DNA of 64,000 nucleotides from Gemmatimonadetes bacterium T265 (GCA_019973575.1 BPUI01000003.1:186001-250000), one strand, 5' to 3'. Positions 25,080 to 34,701 are shown, counted from the stretch's first letter. The notes: a model not told the origin generated them from the sequence alone. Translations and numbers: made by a program.

Positions 25080-25939
25080 CGGCGCGTCGCCTGGCCGCGG
25101 TCGTCGCGGTTGCCGCCTTGAGCGTCTTGAGCGCGTGCGCCGACGCGAGCACCGCCCCGTCCCCGGCGCCGCCGGCTTCGCCCCCGGCACCCGCGCCGAC
25201 CACGACGACTTGGACGCCGACCTGGTCGGACGAGTTCGACGGCCCCGCCGGCGCGGCCGCGGACACGACGCGCTGGACGAACGACGTGGGCGGCAACGGG
25301 TGGGGGAACCACGAGCTCGAGTACTACACGCCGGGCGCGCGGAACGCGGCGCTCGACGGCGCGGGGCACCTCGTGATCGAGGCGCGGCGCGAGTCGGTCG
25401 GCGGGAACGCCTACACCTCGGCGCGCCTCCTCACCAAGGGCCACTTCGCACAGGCGTACGGCCGCTTCGAGGCGCGCATCCGGCCGCCGACCGGCTCGGG
25501 GATCTGGCCCGCGTTCTGGACGCTCGGCGCCAACATCGACACCGTCGGGTGGCCGGCCGCGGGCGAGCTCGACGTCATGGAGATCGTCGGCCCGCACCCG
25601 TCCACGGTCTACGGCACCGCCCACGCGGGCGGCAGCGGCGGCACGTGGCAGGACGGCGGCGCGTTCACGCTCACGTCCGGCGCCTTCGGCGACGCCTACC
25701 ACGTGTTCGCGATGGAGTGGACCCCGTACGTGGTGCGCTGGTACGTGGACAGCACGCTGTACCACGCGACGACGCGCGCCCAGCTCACGGGCGCCCAGCA
25801 GTGGGCCTTCGACCACCCGTTCTTTATCATCCTCAACGTGGCCGTGGGCGGCGACTGGCCGGGCGCGCCGGCGGGGGACGCGACGTTCCCGCAGCGCATG
25901 GTCGTGGACTACGTGCGCGTGTACCGGGCGGACCCGTGA
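25073..25939 (+). CDS. GH16 beta-glucanase lipoprotein
   Basis: A 288-residue protein with lipoprotein signal (LAAVVAVAALSVLSACADAS) and a Pro/Thr linker, then a glycoside hydrolase 16 domain: WSDEFDG, GNGWGNHELEYYT, and the catalytic motif GELDVMEIVG with nucleophile and acid/base glutamates around Asp (ExDxxE). WPAFWTLG and the C-terminal IILNVAVGGDWPG are also typical. The family cleaves beta-1,3/1,4-glucans such as laminarin. It starts with GTG inside the end of the propeller gene and ends overlapping the next GTG, forming a tight three-gene unit with them. Confidence 0.93.
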   Translation: MVAARRLAAVVAVAALSVLSACADASTAPSPAPPASPPAPAPTTTTWTPTWSDEFDGPAGAAADTTRWTNDVGGNGWGNHELEYYTPGARNAALDGAGHLVIEARRESVGGNAYTSARLLTKGHFAQAYGRFEARIRPPTGSGIWPAFWTLGANIDTVGWPAAGELDVMEIVGPHPSTVYGTAHAGGSGGTWQDGGAFTLTSGAFGDAYHVFAMEWTPYVVRWYVDSTLYHATTRAQLTGAQQWAFDHPFFIILNVAVGGDWPGAPAGDATFPQRMVVDYVRVYRADP

Positions 25940-26475
25940 GCGGCGGCCCGGCGAGCGGCGGCCCGGCGAGCGGCGGCCCGGCGAGCGGCGGCCCGGCGAG
26001 CGGCGGCCCGGCGAGCGGCGGCCCGGCGAGCGGCGGCCCGGCGAGCGGCGGCGCCGACGCGTACGCGGCACCCGCCTTCGCGCCGTACGAGCGCTTCCAC
26101 GCGACCACGTCGATCGTCCTCGACGGCTACGACGTGGTCGAGGTGCTCGGCCTCGTGCGCGGGATCACGGTGCGTTCGCGCTCCGTCTTCGGACGCCTCG
26201 GCGCGGGGTTCCAGCAGATCTTCGGCGGCGAGATCTCGCTACTCACCGAGCTCTGCGAACAGACCCGGTCGCGGGCGTTCGAGATCGCCGTCGAGCACGC
26301 GCAGGCGTTAGGCGCCAACGCGCTGATCGCGCTCCGCTACGACGCGACCGAGATCATGTCGGGCGTGTCGGAGGTGCTCTGCTACGGCACGGCGGTGCGG
26401 GTGGTGCCGCGGGCGGGGCCGCGGGATGCGGTGACGGTCGGGGTGGCGCGCGGGGCGCGGCCGGGCGGCGCGTGA
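25936..26475 (+). CDS. YbjQ (UPF0145) family protein with repetitive N-terminus
   Basis: A 179-residue protein. The last 125 residues match YbjQ/UPF0145 (SIVLDGYDVVEVLGLVRGI, FGGEISLLTELCEQTRSRAF, EHAQALGANALIALRYD), a pentamer-forming domain of unknown function. Before it lies a run of Ser-Gly-Gly-Pro-Ala repeats encoded by a 15-bp tandem array. The first possible start is the GTG at 25936, overlapping the GH16 stop by four bases. Translation could instead begin after the repeats, but no ATG or GTG precedes the YbjQ domain in frame there. The repeat is likely a flexible linker or a recent slippage expansion. Confidence 0.75.
   Translation: MSGGPASGGPASGGPASGGPASGGPASGGPASGGPASGGADAYAAPAFAPYERFHATTSIVLDGYDVVEVLGLVRGITVRSRSVFGRLGAGFQQIFGGEISLLTELCEQTRSRAFEIAVEHAQALGANALIALRYDATEIMSGVSEVLCYGTAVRVVPRAGPRDAVTVGVARGARPGGA
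25939..26053 (+). repeat. 15-bp tandem repeat (about 7.7 copies)
   Basis: Seven identical copies of a unit equivalent to AGCGGCGGCCCGGCG plus a partial copy, without a single mismatch. It encodes (SGGPA)n in the YbjQ-family gene. The lack of divergence indicates recent expansion, and copy number is likely to vary between strains in steps of five residues without changing frame. Confidence 0.95.
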
Positions 26476-26497
26476 CGGGGGCGTCGGGGCGCGCGGC

Positions 26498-27253
26498 CTA
26501 CCGCGCGGCCCGGAGAAAGAACGCGCCGGTGACGGCCACGTTGAACACCGTCAGCCCCACCCGCAGGTGGCGCACGTTCACGCGCAGCGTGAGGTGCGCG
26601 CCGGCGTACCCGCCGACCACCGCGCCGGCGAGCATCGCCGCGGCGGCGGGCCACTGCACCGCCCGCGCCGCGACGAAGCAGAGCACGGCGACGCCGCTCG
26701 ACGCGCCGAGCAGCACCGTGCGCGCCGCGCTCATCGCCCGGAGGTCGGCGAGGCCGGCGAGGTGCCAGAGCGCCATCATCAGGACCCCAACCGCCCCGCC
26801 GAAGTATCCGCCGTAGGCGCAGAGCACGAACTGGCCGGCGACGAGCATCCACGGCCGCACGCGTATCGCGCGGCCGAGCGCGGCGGCGAGGCGCCGGCCG
26901 CCGGCGAAGGCCAGCGTCGCCGCAAGTAGGAGCCAGGGCACGACCGCGTCGAAGCGCGCCGGCGGCGTGCGCAGGAGGAGCAGGGCGCCCACCCCGCCGC
27001 CGACCAAGCTCGCCGCGGTCATCGCGCGCACGGACGCGCCGCCGATCGCGTTGAGGTCGCCCCGGTACACCCAGGCGCTCGCGAGGCGCCCGGGAAAGAG
27101 CGCGACGGTGCTCGACGCGCTCGCCACGACCGACGGGACGCCGGCGTAGACCAGCGCGGGGAGCGTGATGAACGACCCGCCGCCCGCGGCCGCGTTCATG
27201 GCCCCGCCGACGAGTCCCGCCGCGAACAGGAACAGCGTGTCGAAATTGTGCAT
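26498..27253 (-). CDS. TauE/SafE-family membrane permease
   Basis: A 251-residue integral membrane protein with seven to eight hydrophobic segments. Family marks are GLVGGAMNAAAGGGSFITLPAL at the start and GQFVLCAYGGYFGGAVGVLMMA at the start of the second half; the two-fold internal repeat is typical. TauE/SafE proteins are thought to export sulfite, sulfoacetate or related organosulfur anions. No sulfur-metabolism gene is nearby, so the substrate is unknown. The start at 27253 (MHNFDTLFL) was chosen at the first helix. It is convergent with the YbjQ gene and divergent from the NRPS locus. Confidence 0.88.
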   Translation of the reverse strand: MHNFDTLFLFAAGLVGGAMNAAAGGGSFITLPALVYAGVPSVVASASSTVALFPGRLASAWVYRGDLNAIGGASVRAMTAASLVGGGVGALLLLRTPPARFDAVVPWLLLAATLAFAGGRRLAAALGRAIRVRPWMLVAGQFVLCAYGGYFGGAVGVLMMALWHLAGLADLRAMSAARTVLLGASSGVAVLCFVAARAVQWPAAAAMLAGAVVGGYAGAHLTLRVNVRHLRVGLTVFNVAVTGAFFLRAAR

Positions 27254-27352
27254 GAGACGTCCGAATATCGGCGGCGTGGGCGCGGACGCGAGGGCCGGAG
27301 CGCCGGTCCGGGCGCGTCCGGCGTGACGGCGCTGTAATGTGATGCCGCGCAC

Positions 27353-29227
27353 GTGCCGGTCCTACCGTTTCGGACGCCCCTTCCTGCCCGCCCCGTGACG
27401 ATCCACGCCCTCCTCGTCGAGCGCGCCCGTGAATGCGGCGCCGCGCCGGCGCTACGCTCGGTCGGCGCGCCCGCGCGCGCGCCGCTCACGTTCGCGTCCC
27501 TCCTCGCCCACGTCGAGCGCGCCGCGACGGCGCTGCGCGGCGCGGGCGTGCGGCGCGGGGACGCGGTCGCGCTCGTGCTGCCGAACGGTCCGGAGGCCGC
27601 GACCGCATTCCTCGCCGCGGCGGCGGCGGCCACGGCCGCGCCGCTCAACCCTGCGTACGGGGCCGCGGAGCTCGCGTCCGCCTTCGACGACCTGCGCCCG
27701 CGCGTGCTCGTCGTCCCGCGCGCGGGCGGCGCGGCGGCGCGGGGCGTGGCGGCCGAGCGCGGGGTGCGGGTGCTCACCCTCGACGTGCCGGACGGCGCGC
27801 CCGCCGGCGCGTTCACGCTCGACGGCGTGCCGCCCGGCGCGGCGGGCGGGGGGGCCGCGCCCGCCGCGCCCGACGACGTCGCGCTCGTGCTCCACACCTC
27901 GGGCACGACGTCGCGCGCCAAGGTCGTTCCGCTCACCCACGCCAACCTGACGGCCTCGGCCCGGCACGTCGCCGACGCGCTCGCGCTCACGCCGGCCGAC
28001 CGGTGCCTGAACGTGATGCCGCTGTTCCACATCCACGGCCTCGTCGCCGCGCTGCTCGCCTCGATCGCCGCGGGGGCGGGCGTGGCCTGCGCGCCGGGCT
28101 TCGAGGCGCCGCGGTTCTTCGCGTGGTGGGACGAAGTCGCGCCGACGTGGTACACGGCCGTCCCGACGATGCACCAGGCGGTGCTCGAGCGCGCCGCGGC
28201 GCACGCGGCGGTCATCGCGCGGCGCCCGATCCGCTTCGCGCGCTCGTCGTCCGCGCCGCTCGCGCCGGCCACGATGGCCGGCCTCGAACGCGCCCTCGGC
28301 GCGCCGGTGGTCGAGGCGTACGGGATGACCGAGGCGGCGCACCAGATGACGAGCAGCCCGCTGCCGCCCGGCGCGCGCAAGCCCGGGTCGGTCGGGCGGG
28401 CCGCCGGGCCCGCGGTCGCGGTGCTCGACGCGGCGGGCGCCGCCGTCCCCGCCGGCACGTTAGGCGAGGTCGCCGTGCGCGGGCCGAACGTGATGGGCGG
28501 CTACCGCGGCGCGCCCGGCCCGGACGCGAACGCGCGCGCCTTCGCGGGCGGCTGGTTCCGCACCGGCGACCAGGGCTACCTCGACGAGGACGGCTACCTC
28601 TTTCTCACCGGCCGCCTCAAGGAGCTCGTGAACCGCGGCGGCGAGAAGATCGCCCCGCGCGAGGTGGACGAGGTGCTCGCCGCGCACCCCGCCGTGGCGC
28701 AGGCGGTCGCGTTCGCGGCGCCGCACGCGACGCTCGGCGAGGTCGTCGCCGCGGCCGTCGTGCCGCGGCCCGGCGCGGACGTCACGGAGGAGGCGCTCCG
28801 CCGGTTCGTCGCGGCGCGGCTCGCCCCCTTCAAGGTGCCGCGGCGCGTGCTCCTCGTGCCGGCGATCCCGACGGGGCCGACGGGGAAGCCGCAGCGCGTG
28901 GGCCTGGCCGCCGCGCTCGGGCTCACCGCGCCCCTGCGCGACGACGACGACGCGCCGGCGGCGGCGTACGTCGCCCCGACGACCGCGACCGAGGCGCTCG
29001 TCGCCGGGCTGTGCGCCGCCGTGTTAGGCGTCGACCGCGTCGGGGCGGACGACAACTTCTTCGCCCTCGGCGGGGACTCCGTGCTCGCGACGCAGCTCGT
29101 CGCGCGCGTGGCCGACGCGGTCGGGCGGGACCTGCCGCCGTTCGCCTTCTTCGAGGCGCCGACCGTGCGCGCGCTCGCGGCCGCGGCGGACGTTGCCGCG
29201 GCCGACGCCGCCGGGGGCGTCCCGTGA
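27353..29227 (+). CDS. NRPS loading protein: adenylation domain plus peptidyl carrier
   Basis: A 624-residue protein. The adenylation domain resembles acyl-CoA/oxalate-CoA ligases more than amino-acid A domains: A3 is LHTSGTTSRAKVVPLTH (about 180), A5 AYGMTEAAHQM (about 322), then GWFRTGDQGYLDEDGY and a C-terminal Lys in TGKPQRV. It probably activates a carboxylic acid. A carrier domain follows with FALGGDSVLATQL (phosphopantetheine Ser, about 577). Its stop overlaps the next gene's GTG by four bases. It therefore seems to prime the assembly line with an acyl or aryl starter unit. No phosphopantetheinyl transferase is in the window. Confidence 0.88.
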   Translation: MPVLPFRTPLPARPVTIHALLVERARECGAAPALRSVGAPARAPLTFASLLAHVERAATALRGAGVRRGDAVALVLPNGPEAATAFLAAAAAATAAPLNPAYGAAELASAFDDLRPRVLVVPRAGGAAARGVAAERGVRVLTLDVPDGAPAGAFTLDGVPPGAAGGGAAPAAPDDVALVLHTSGTTSRAKVVPLTHANLTASARHVADALALTPADRCLNVMPLFHIHGLVAALLASIAAGAGVACAPGFEAPRFFAWWDEVAPTWYTAVPTMHQAVLERAAAHAAVIARRPIRFARSSSAPLAPATMAGLERALGAPVVEAYGMTEAAHQMTSSPLPPGARKPGSVGRAAGPAVAVLDAAGAAVPAGTLGEVAVRGPNVMGGYRGAPGPDANARAFAGGWFRTGDQGYLDEDGYLFLTGRLKELVNRGGEKIAPREVDEVLAAHPAVAQAVAFAAPHATLGEVVAAAVVPRPGADVTEEALRRFVAARLAPFKVPRRVLLVPAIPTGPTGKPQRVGLAAALGLTAPLRDDDDAPAAAYVAPTTATEALVAGLCAAVLGVDRVGADDNFFALGGDSVLATQLVARVADAVGRDLPPFAFFEAPTVRALAAAADVAAADAAGGVP

Positions 29228-32200
29228 CGGCGTCCGCGGCCGGCGCCGCGCGCCGCGGCCTCCCGCGCCGCGCCGACCACGGCCCGGCCCCGCTCTCCTT
29301 CGCGCAGGAGCGGCTCTGGTTCGTCCACCAGCTCGACCCGTCGCGCGGCGGCGCGAGCACGCCCCTCGCCCTCCGCCTCGACGGCCCGCTGGACGTCGCG
29401 GCCTTCCGCGGCGCGCTCGACGCCGTCGTCGCGCGCCACGCGGCGCTCCGCACGCGGGTCGCCGTCGACGCCGACGGGGTCCCGTGGCAGGTGGTCGAGC
29501 CCGACGCCCGCGTGCCGATCGCGGCCGAGGCGCTTCCGCCTAACGCGGACGGCGTGGACGCCGCGCTCGCCGCCCGGTTGGGCGCGGAGCTCCGCCGGCC
29601 GTTCGACCTCGCGCGCGCGCCGCTCGCGCGCGCGCTCCTGCTGCGCGTCGCGCCGGAGTCGCACGTGGCGGCCCTCGTCGTCCACCACCTCGTGTTCGAC
29701 GCGTGGTCGCGCGGGATCGTGCGGCGCGAGTTGGCCGCGGCCTACGGCGCGATCGTCCGGGGCGACGCGTGGGCGCCCGCCCCGCTGCCCGTCGAATTCG
29801 CGGACTTCGCCGCGTGGCAGCGGCGCGAGGACGCCGAGCCGACGCTCGCGACCGACGAGGCGTACTGGGTCGACGCGCTCGCCGGCGCGCCGCTCGTGCT
29901 CCCGCTCCCCGCGGACGGCGGCGGCCGCCGGGGCCCCGGCGCCGAACGCGTCGGCGTCGTCGCGGCCCGCCTCCCGGACGCGCTCGCCGCGGCCGTGCGC
30001 GCGTTCGCGCGACGCGAGGGGGCGACGCCGTTCATGGTGCTCCTCGCCGCCTACGAGGCGGTCCTCGCCCGCTACACGGGCGCCGACGACTTCCTCGTCG
30101 GCGTGGTGGTGAGCGGCCGGACGCGGACGGAGACTGAGTCGGTGGTGGGCTGCTTCGTCAACACGCTGCCCTTTCGCGCGCGCGTCGACGGCGACCCCTC
30201 GGCGCGCGCGCTGCTCGCGCGCGTGCGGACGGCCGCCGCCCACGCGTTCGCGCACCAGGCGGTGCCGTTCGAGCGGCTCGTAGCGCGCCTCAATCCGGCG
30301 CGCGGGGGCACGGCCCCGCCCCTCGTCCAGGCCACGTTCAACTTTCGGAATCTCTCATCGGGCGGATTCGCGATGCCCGGCCTCGTGGTAACGGTGCTCG
30401 ACGTGCCGGCCCCGCCCCAGACGGCCGGGCTCTCGCTCGACGTCGACGACGGGCCGGACGGGATGCGCGGCGTGCTCTCGTACGACGCCGGGCGGATCGG
30501 GGCGGCCGCGGCGGAGGGCCTGCTCGCCGATTTCGCCGCCGTGCTTGAGGCGGCGGTCACGAACCCGGACGCGCCGCTGTCGGCCACCGCACCCGCCGTC
30601 GTGCAGGGTCCGGTCGAGACCATCGTGACGCCCGCGGGTGCCGCGGTCGCGCCCGCGCGGGCGGCGTTCGACGCGCTCTACGCGCGGACGAACCTCACCG
30701 CGACGCAGCTCCTGATGTGGGTGCACGCGCAGGTTTACGCGGAGGTGCCGTTGTACAACCAGGCGGCGCTCCGGATCTGGGAGGAGCCCGCGGACGTGGC
30801 GGCGTTCGGGCGCGCGTTCGCCGCCCTCGTCGCCCGGAGCGAGGCGCTCCGCACGACCGTCGCCGAGCGCGACGGGGTGCCGTGGCAGACCGTGCACGCC
30901 GCGGACGCCCGGCCGGCGGTGTGGGAGGTGCTCGACTTCTCCGGCCGGCCCGATCCGCTGGCGGCGCTCCGCGCCTGGGCCGCCGAGCGCGTCGCGGTCC
31001 CGCTCGACCTGAGCCGCCGCAGCTACGACTCGGTGCTCGTGCGCCTCGGTCCCACGCGCACGGCGTGGTATTTCGCGACGCACCACGTCGTCAGCGACGG
31101 CTGGCTGCGGGTGATGTTCCTGCGCGAGCTGTACGAAGACTACCGTGCCGAACGCAGCGGCGCGCCGGTGCCGGCGCGCCGCCCGCCCCCGCCCTTCGCC
31201 GACGTCGTGGCCGCCGAGCGCGCCGCGGCCGGCACGGAGCGGTCCGCGGGCGCGCCGTGCGGGGGCGCGCCGTGCGGGGGCGCGCCGTGCGGGGCCGACG
31301 CGGACCCCGGCGACCCGGTGCGCCCGTACGGCGGTTCACCGCGGGGCGGGGTCGGACCCGTCTCCCGCGTGCGCGTGCCGCTGGGCGCGGAGCGCACCAC
31401 GCGCGTGCGGGCCGTCGCCGCGTCGGTGGGCGGCGGCGCGCTGAGCGCGGACGCGGCCGCGGCGAACCTGTGCGCGGCCGTGCTGGGCGCGACGCTGCAC
31501 CGCGTCGGCGGCGGCTCGTCCGTGTTGTTCGGCGTTCCGGTGCACAACCGCCGCGCCGACGCGGCGCGCCGCACGCACGGCCTGCTCATGCGCGTGCTCC
31601 CGGTGCGCGTCCCCCTGCACGGCGGCGTCGGCATCGACGCGCTCGCCCGGGCGGTCGGCGAGGCGACCGTGGACGCCGCGGCGCGCGCGGACCCCGCCGC
31701 CGGCACGATGGCCGCGGCCGGCGCGGACGCGGTGTTCAACTTCCACCCGCCCGGCCCGGCGCGGCTCGCGCTGGAGTCGGTCGAGTGGCTGCACCCGGGC
31801 TGGGCCGCGGAGTCGCTCGCCGTGAGCGTGGACGACTACGGCGCGACCGGGGCGCTCACGCTCACGGCGGACTTCCGCACGGACGTGTACGACGCGCCGA
31901 CGCGCGCGCTCTTCGTGCGACACCTGCTCGCGGTGCTCGACGCCGCGCTCGCGGACCCGTCGACGCGCGTCGGCGACGTGGAGCTGCTCAGCGCCGAAGA
32001 CCGCCGGCGCGTGTTCGACGTGCCGAACGACACGGCGGCGCCGCCGCCGGGCGCCGCGACGGTGGTCGACCTCGTGTGCGAGCGGGCGGCCGCGACGCCC
32101 GACGCGCCCGCGGTGTCGCAGCCGGGCGCGGGCGGGGCCGGGTGCACGCTGACCTACGCGGCGTTAGTCGCCCGCGCGGAGCGCGTCGCGGCCGGCCTGG

Positions 32201-34659
32201 GGCGACTCGGCGTCGGCCCCGGCGACTGCGTCGGGCTCGTGCTCGGGCGGTCGCCGGAGCTGATCGTCGCGATGCTCGGCGTCCTCCGCGCGGGCGCCGC
32301 CTACGTCCCGCTCGACCCGGCGTACCCCGCCGGTCGGCTCGCCCTGATGGCGGAGCAGGCCGGCCTCGCGCTCGCCCTCGCGGAGCGGGGCGCGTGCGAC
32401 CGCATCCCGCCGCGGGTGGCGCGCACGGTGTGTTTCGACGCGCTCGACGCGGAATGCGGCGGCGCCGCGGCCGCCGGCCCGTCGGCGCCGCGCCCCGCGC
32501 GCGACGACCTGGCGTACGTGATCTTCACCTCCGGCTCGACCGGGACGCCCAAGGGCGTCGAGATCACGCACGCGGCGCTCCTCAACTTCTCGGCCGACGT
32601 GGCGCGCCGCTTCGCGCTCGGGCCAGGCGACCGCTTCCTCCAGTTCGCGTCGCCGAGTTTCGACACGGCGGTCGAGGAGATCTTCCCGACGCTCGTCGCG
32701 GGGGCCGCGGTCGTGCTGCGCGACGACGCGTGGATCGGCTCGATCCCGGAGTTCGTCGCGCGCTGTGCCGAATCGCGGATCACCGCGTTCAGCCTGCCCA
32801 CGGCGTTCTGGCACGAGCTGGCCGACGCGCTGGCGCGCGGCGCCGTCGCGCCCCCGGCCGGGCTGCGACTCGCGTTAGTCGGCGGCGAGCGCATGCGGGC
32901 CGACCGGCTGGCGGACTGGCGGCGCGCCGTGGGCGCGCGCGTCCTCCTCTGGAACGGCTACGGCCCGACCGAGGCCACGGTCGTGACGCACTTCTGCGAC
33001 CTCACGCCCGCGCCGGGCGCCGTCGAGCCCGGGCCGACCGACGACGCGCCGGCCGCGGGGGACGTGCCGATCGGCGCGCCGATCGCCAACATGCGCGCGT
33101 ACGTGCTGGACGCCGCCCGCCGCCCCGCGCCGCTCGGCGTGCCGGGCGAGCTGTACGTGGGCGGGATCGGGCTCGCGCGCGGCTACCGCGGCCAGCCCGG
33201 CCTCACGGCAGACCGCTTCGTGGCGGACCCGTTCGCGCCCGGCGAGCGCCTGTACCGCACGGGCGACCTCGCGTGCTTCCGCCCGGACGGCCGGCTGGAG
33301 GTCGTCGGCCGCGTGGACGCGCAGGTGAAGGTGCGTGGGTTCCGCGTCGAGCCGGGCGAGGTCGAGGCCGTCCTGTTCACCCTGCCGGACGTGCGCGACG
33401 CGGCCGTGGTCGCGCGTGACGACGCCGGCGCCGGCCCGCGCCTCGTGGCGTACGTCGTGCCGCGTGGCGCCGGGCCGCCGCCGCCGGAGTTGCGCGAGAC
33501 CGTCCTGTCGGCCCTGCAGGCGCGCCTCCCCGAGTACCTCGTGCCGTCCGCGGTCGTGGTGCTCGGCGCGCTGCCGAAGACGCCGAACGGCAAGGTCGAC
33601 CGCCGCGCGCTACCCGACCCGGGCGCCGCCGACGTGGGTGCGGCGGAATACGTCCCGCCACGGTCGGCGTCCGAGCGGGCCGTGGCCGCCGTCTGGGAAG
33701 AACTACTCGGTGTGCCGCGCGTCGGGGTCACCGACGACTTCTTCCGGCTCGGCGGCCACTCGCTGCTCGCGGTCCGCATGCTCGCGCGCGTCGCCGCGGT
33801 CACGGGACGCACCGTGCCCATCACGGCCTTCTACGGCGGCGCGACGCTCGGGCAGTTGTCGGCACGCCTGTACGACGACGTGCTGTCCGCCGCGCGCGCC
33901 GAGCACGCCGAACTCGTGCTCCCGCTCCGGCCGGCCGGCGACGCCGCGCCGCTGTTCTGGTGGCATCAGGACTACGGTGGCGGCGGCCTTTACTGCCGGC
34001 GGCTCGCGGACCTGCTCGGCCCCGACCAGCCGTTCTACGTCATGCACCCGCTCGGGATGTTCGGCGACGGCGTGCCGCTGCGGTTGGAGGCGATCGCCGA
34101 ACGCCACCTCGCGGCGCTCCGCGCCGTGCGCCCGAGCGGGCCGTACCGGTTAGGCGGCCTGTGCATCGGCGGGGCGATCGCGTTCGAGGTCGCGCGGCGG
34201 TTGCGGGCGGCGGGCGAGGTGGTCGAAGGCGTGGTGATCGTCGACGGCCTCACGCGCCCGGTGCGGCGTCCGGCGCTGCGCCGCCTGCGGCTGCGCGCGT
34301 CGCGGCCGGTCGGCGCGGCGCTGCGCCGGTGGCTCGGGCGCGAGGGCGTGCCCGACGCCGCCGCCGTGCGCGACGCCGGGTCGCGTCAAGCGGCGCTCGA
34401 TGCCATCTACGCGGCGGCGTCCTGGACGTACGTGCCCCGCGCGTACGCGGGCCGAGTGGTGGCGTTGGCCCCCGCCGAGGCGACGGCCGAGCGGAGGGCG
34501 GCGCTCGAGCGGGGCTGGCGGCGGGTGGCGCGCGAGTTTGAAGTGCACGTGATTCCGGGTGACCACCTGAGCTGCGTCACGGTGCATGCGGATGCGCTCG
34601 CCGCCCGGCTCCGGGAGACGTTCGCGGAGGGGGGCGGCGCTCGGGAGGTGAGCGGGTGA
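29224..34659 (+). CDS. Nonribosomal peptide synthetase, C-C-A-PCP-TE
   Basis: An 1811-residue protein. Condensation 1 (about 20-450): LSFAQERLWFVHQL and HHLVFDAW (HHxxxD kept, Gly replaced by Ala). Condensation 2 (about 485-930): THHVVSDGW, interrupted by a GAPCG triplet insert. Adenylation (about 960-1460): FTSGSTGTPKG, NGYGPTEAT, GRVDAQVKVRGFRVEPGEVE, NGKVDRRAL; the A4 block reads FDTAVEEIF, so the specificity code opens D-T-x-E-like. Carrier: FRLGGHSLLAVR (about 1510). Thioesterase: nucleophile motif GLCIGG (about 1645) with Cys in place of Ser, and a C-terminal GDHL His. With the upstream gene it should make a small acylated or dipeptide product, released by the Cys-type thioesterase. Product is unknown. 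Confidence 0.92.
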   Translation: MTASAAGAARRGLPRRADHGPAPLSFAQERLWFVHQLDPSRGGASTPLALRLDGPLDVAAFRGALDAVVARHAALRTRVAVDADGVPWQVVEPDARVPIAAEALPPNADGVDAALAARLGAELRRPFDLARAPLARALLLRVAPESHVAALVVHHLVFDAWSRGIVRRELAAAYGAIVRGDAWAPAPLPVEFADFAAWQRREDAEPTLATDEAYWVDALAGAPLVLPLPADGGGRRGPGAERVGVVAARLPDALAAAVRAFARREGATPFMVLLAAYEAVLARYTGADDFLVGVVVSGRTRTETESVVGCFVNTLPFRARVDGDPSARALLARVRTAAAHAFAHQAVPFERLVARLNPARGGTAPPLVQATFNFRNLSSGGFAMPGLVVTVLDVPAPPQTAGLSLDVDDGPDGMRGVLSYDAGRIGAAAAEGLLADFAAVLEAAVTNPDAPLSATAPAVVQGPVETIVTPAGAAVAPARAAFDALYARTNLTATQLLMWVHAQVYAEVPLYNQAALRIWEEPADVAAFGRAFAALVARSEALRTTVAERDGVPWQTVHAADARPAVWEVLDFSGRPDPLAALRAWAAERVAVPLDLSRRSYDSVLVRLGPTRTAWYFATHHVVSDGWLRVMFLRELYEDYRAERSGAPVPARRPPPPFADVVAAERAAAGTERSAGAPCGGAPCGGAPCGADADPGDPVRPYGGSPRGGVGPVSRVRVPLGAERTTRVRAVAASVGGGALSADAAAANLCAAVLGATLHRVGGGSSVLFGVPVHNRRADAARRTHGLLMRVLPVRVPLHGGVGIDALARAVGEATVDAAARADPAAGTMAAAGADAVFNFHPPGPARLALESVEWLHPGWAAESLAVSVDDYGATGALTLTADFRTDVYDAPTRALFVRHLLAVLDAALADPSTRVGDVELLSAEDRRRVFDVPNDTAAPPPGAATVVDLVCERAAATPDAPAVSQPGAGGAGCTLTYAALVARAERVAAGLGRLGVGPGDCVGLVLGRSPELIVAMLGVLRAGAAYVPLDPAYPAGRLALMAEQAGLALALAERGACDRIPPRVARTVCFDALDAECGGAAAAGPSAPRPARDDLAYVIFTSGSTGTPKGVEITHAALLNFSADVARRFALGPGDRFLQFASPSFDTAVEEIFPTLVAGAAVVLRDDAWIGSIPEFVARCAESRITAFSLPTAFWHELADALARGAVAPPAGLRLALVGGERMRADRLADWRRAVGARVLLWNGYGPTEATVVTHFCDLTPAPGAVEPGPTDDAPAAGDVPIGAPIANMRAYVLDAARRPAPLGVPGELYVGGIGLARGYRGQPGLTADRFVADPFAPGERLYRTGDLACFRPDGRLEVVGRVDAQVKVRGFRVEPGEVEAVLFTLPDVRDAAVVARDDAGAGPRLVAYVVPRGAGPPPPELRETVLSALQARLPEYLVPSAVVVLGALPKTPNGKVDRRALPDPGAADVGAAEYVPPRSASERAVAAVWEELLGVPRVGVTDDFFRLGGHSLLAVRMLARVAAVTGRTVPITAFYGGATLGQLSARLYDDVLSAARAEHAELVLPLRPAGDAAPLFWWHQDYGGGGLYCRRLADLLGPDQPFYVMHPLGMFGDGVPLRLEAIAERHLAALRAVRPSGPYRLGGLCIGGAIAFEVARRLRAAGEVVEGVVIVDGLTRPVRRPALRRLRLRASRPVGAALRRWLGREGVPDAAAVRDAGSRQAALDAIYAAASWTYVPRAYAGRVVALAPAEATAERRAALERGWRRVAREFEVHVIPGDHLSCVTVHADALAARLRETFAEGGGAREVSG

Positions 34660-34701
34660 GGGCCGCGGCGGATGCGGCGAGGGAACGGCGCGGTTGATCG
34701 G

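Noticed and set aside
30717-33419. A 900-codon plus-strand frame inside the NRPS gene
   Set aside because: It is an Arg/Ala/Gly-rich shadow caused by high GC3; the NRPS frame shows all domain motifs. The same applies to the other long Arg-rich frames over the propeller, M16 and ADOP genes.
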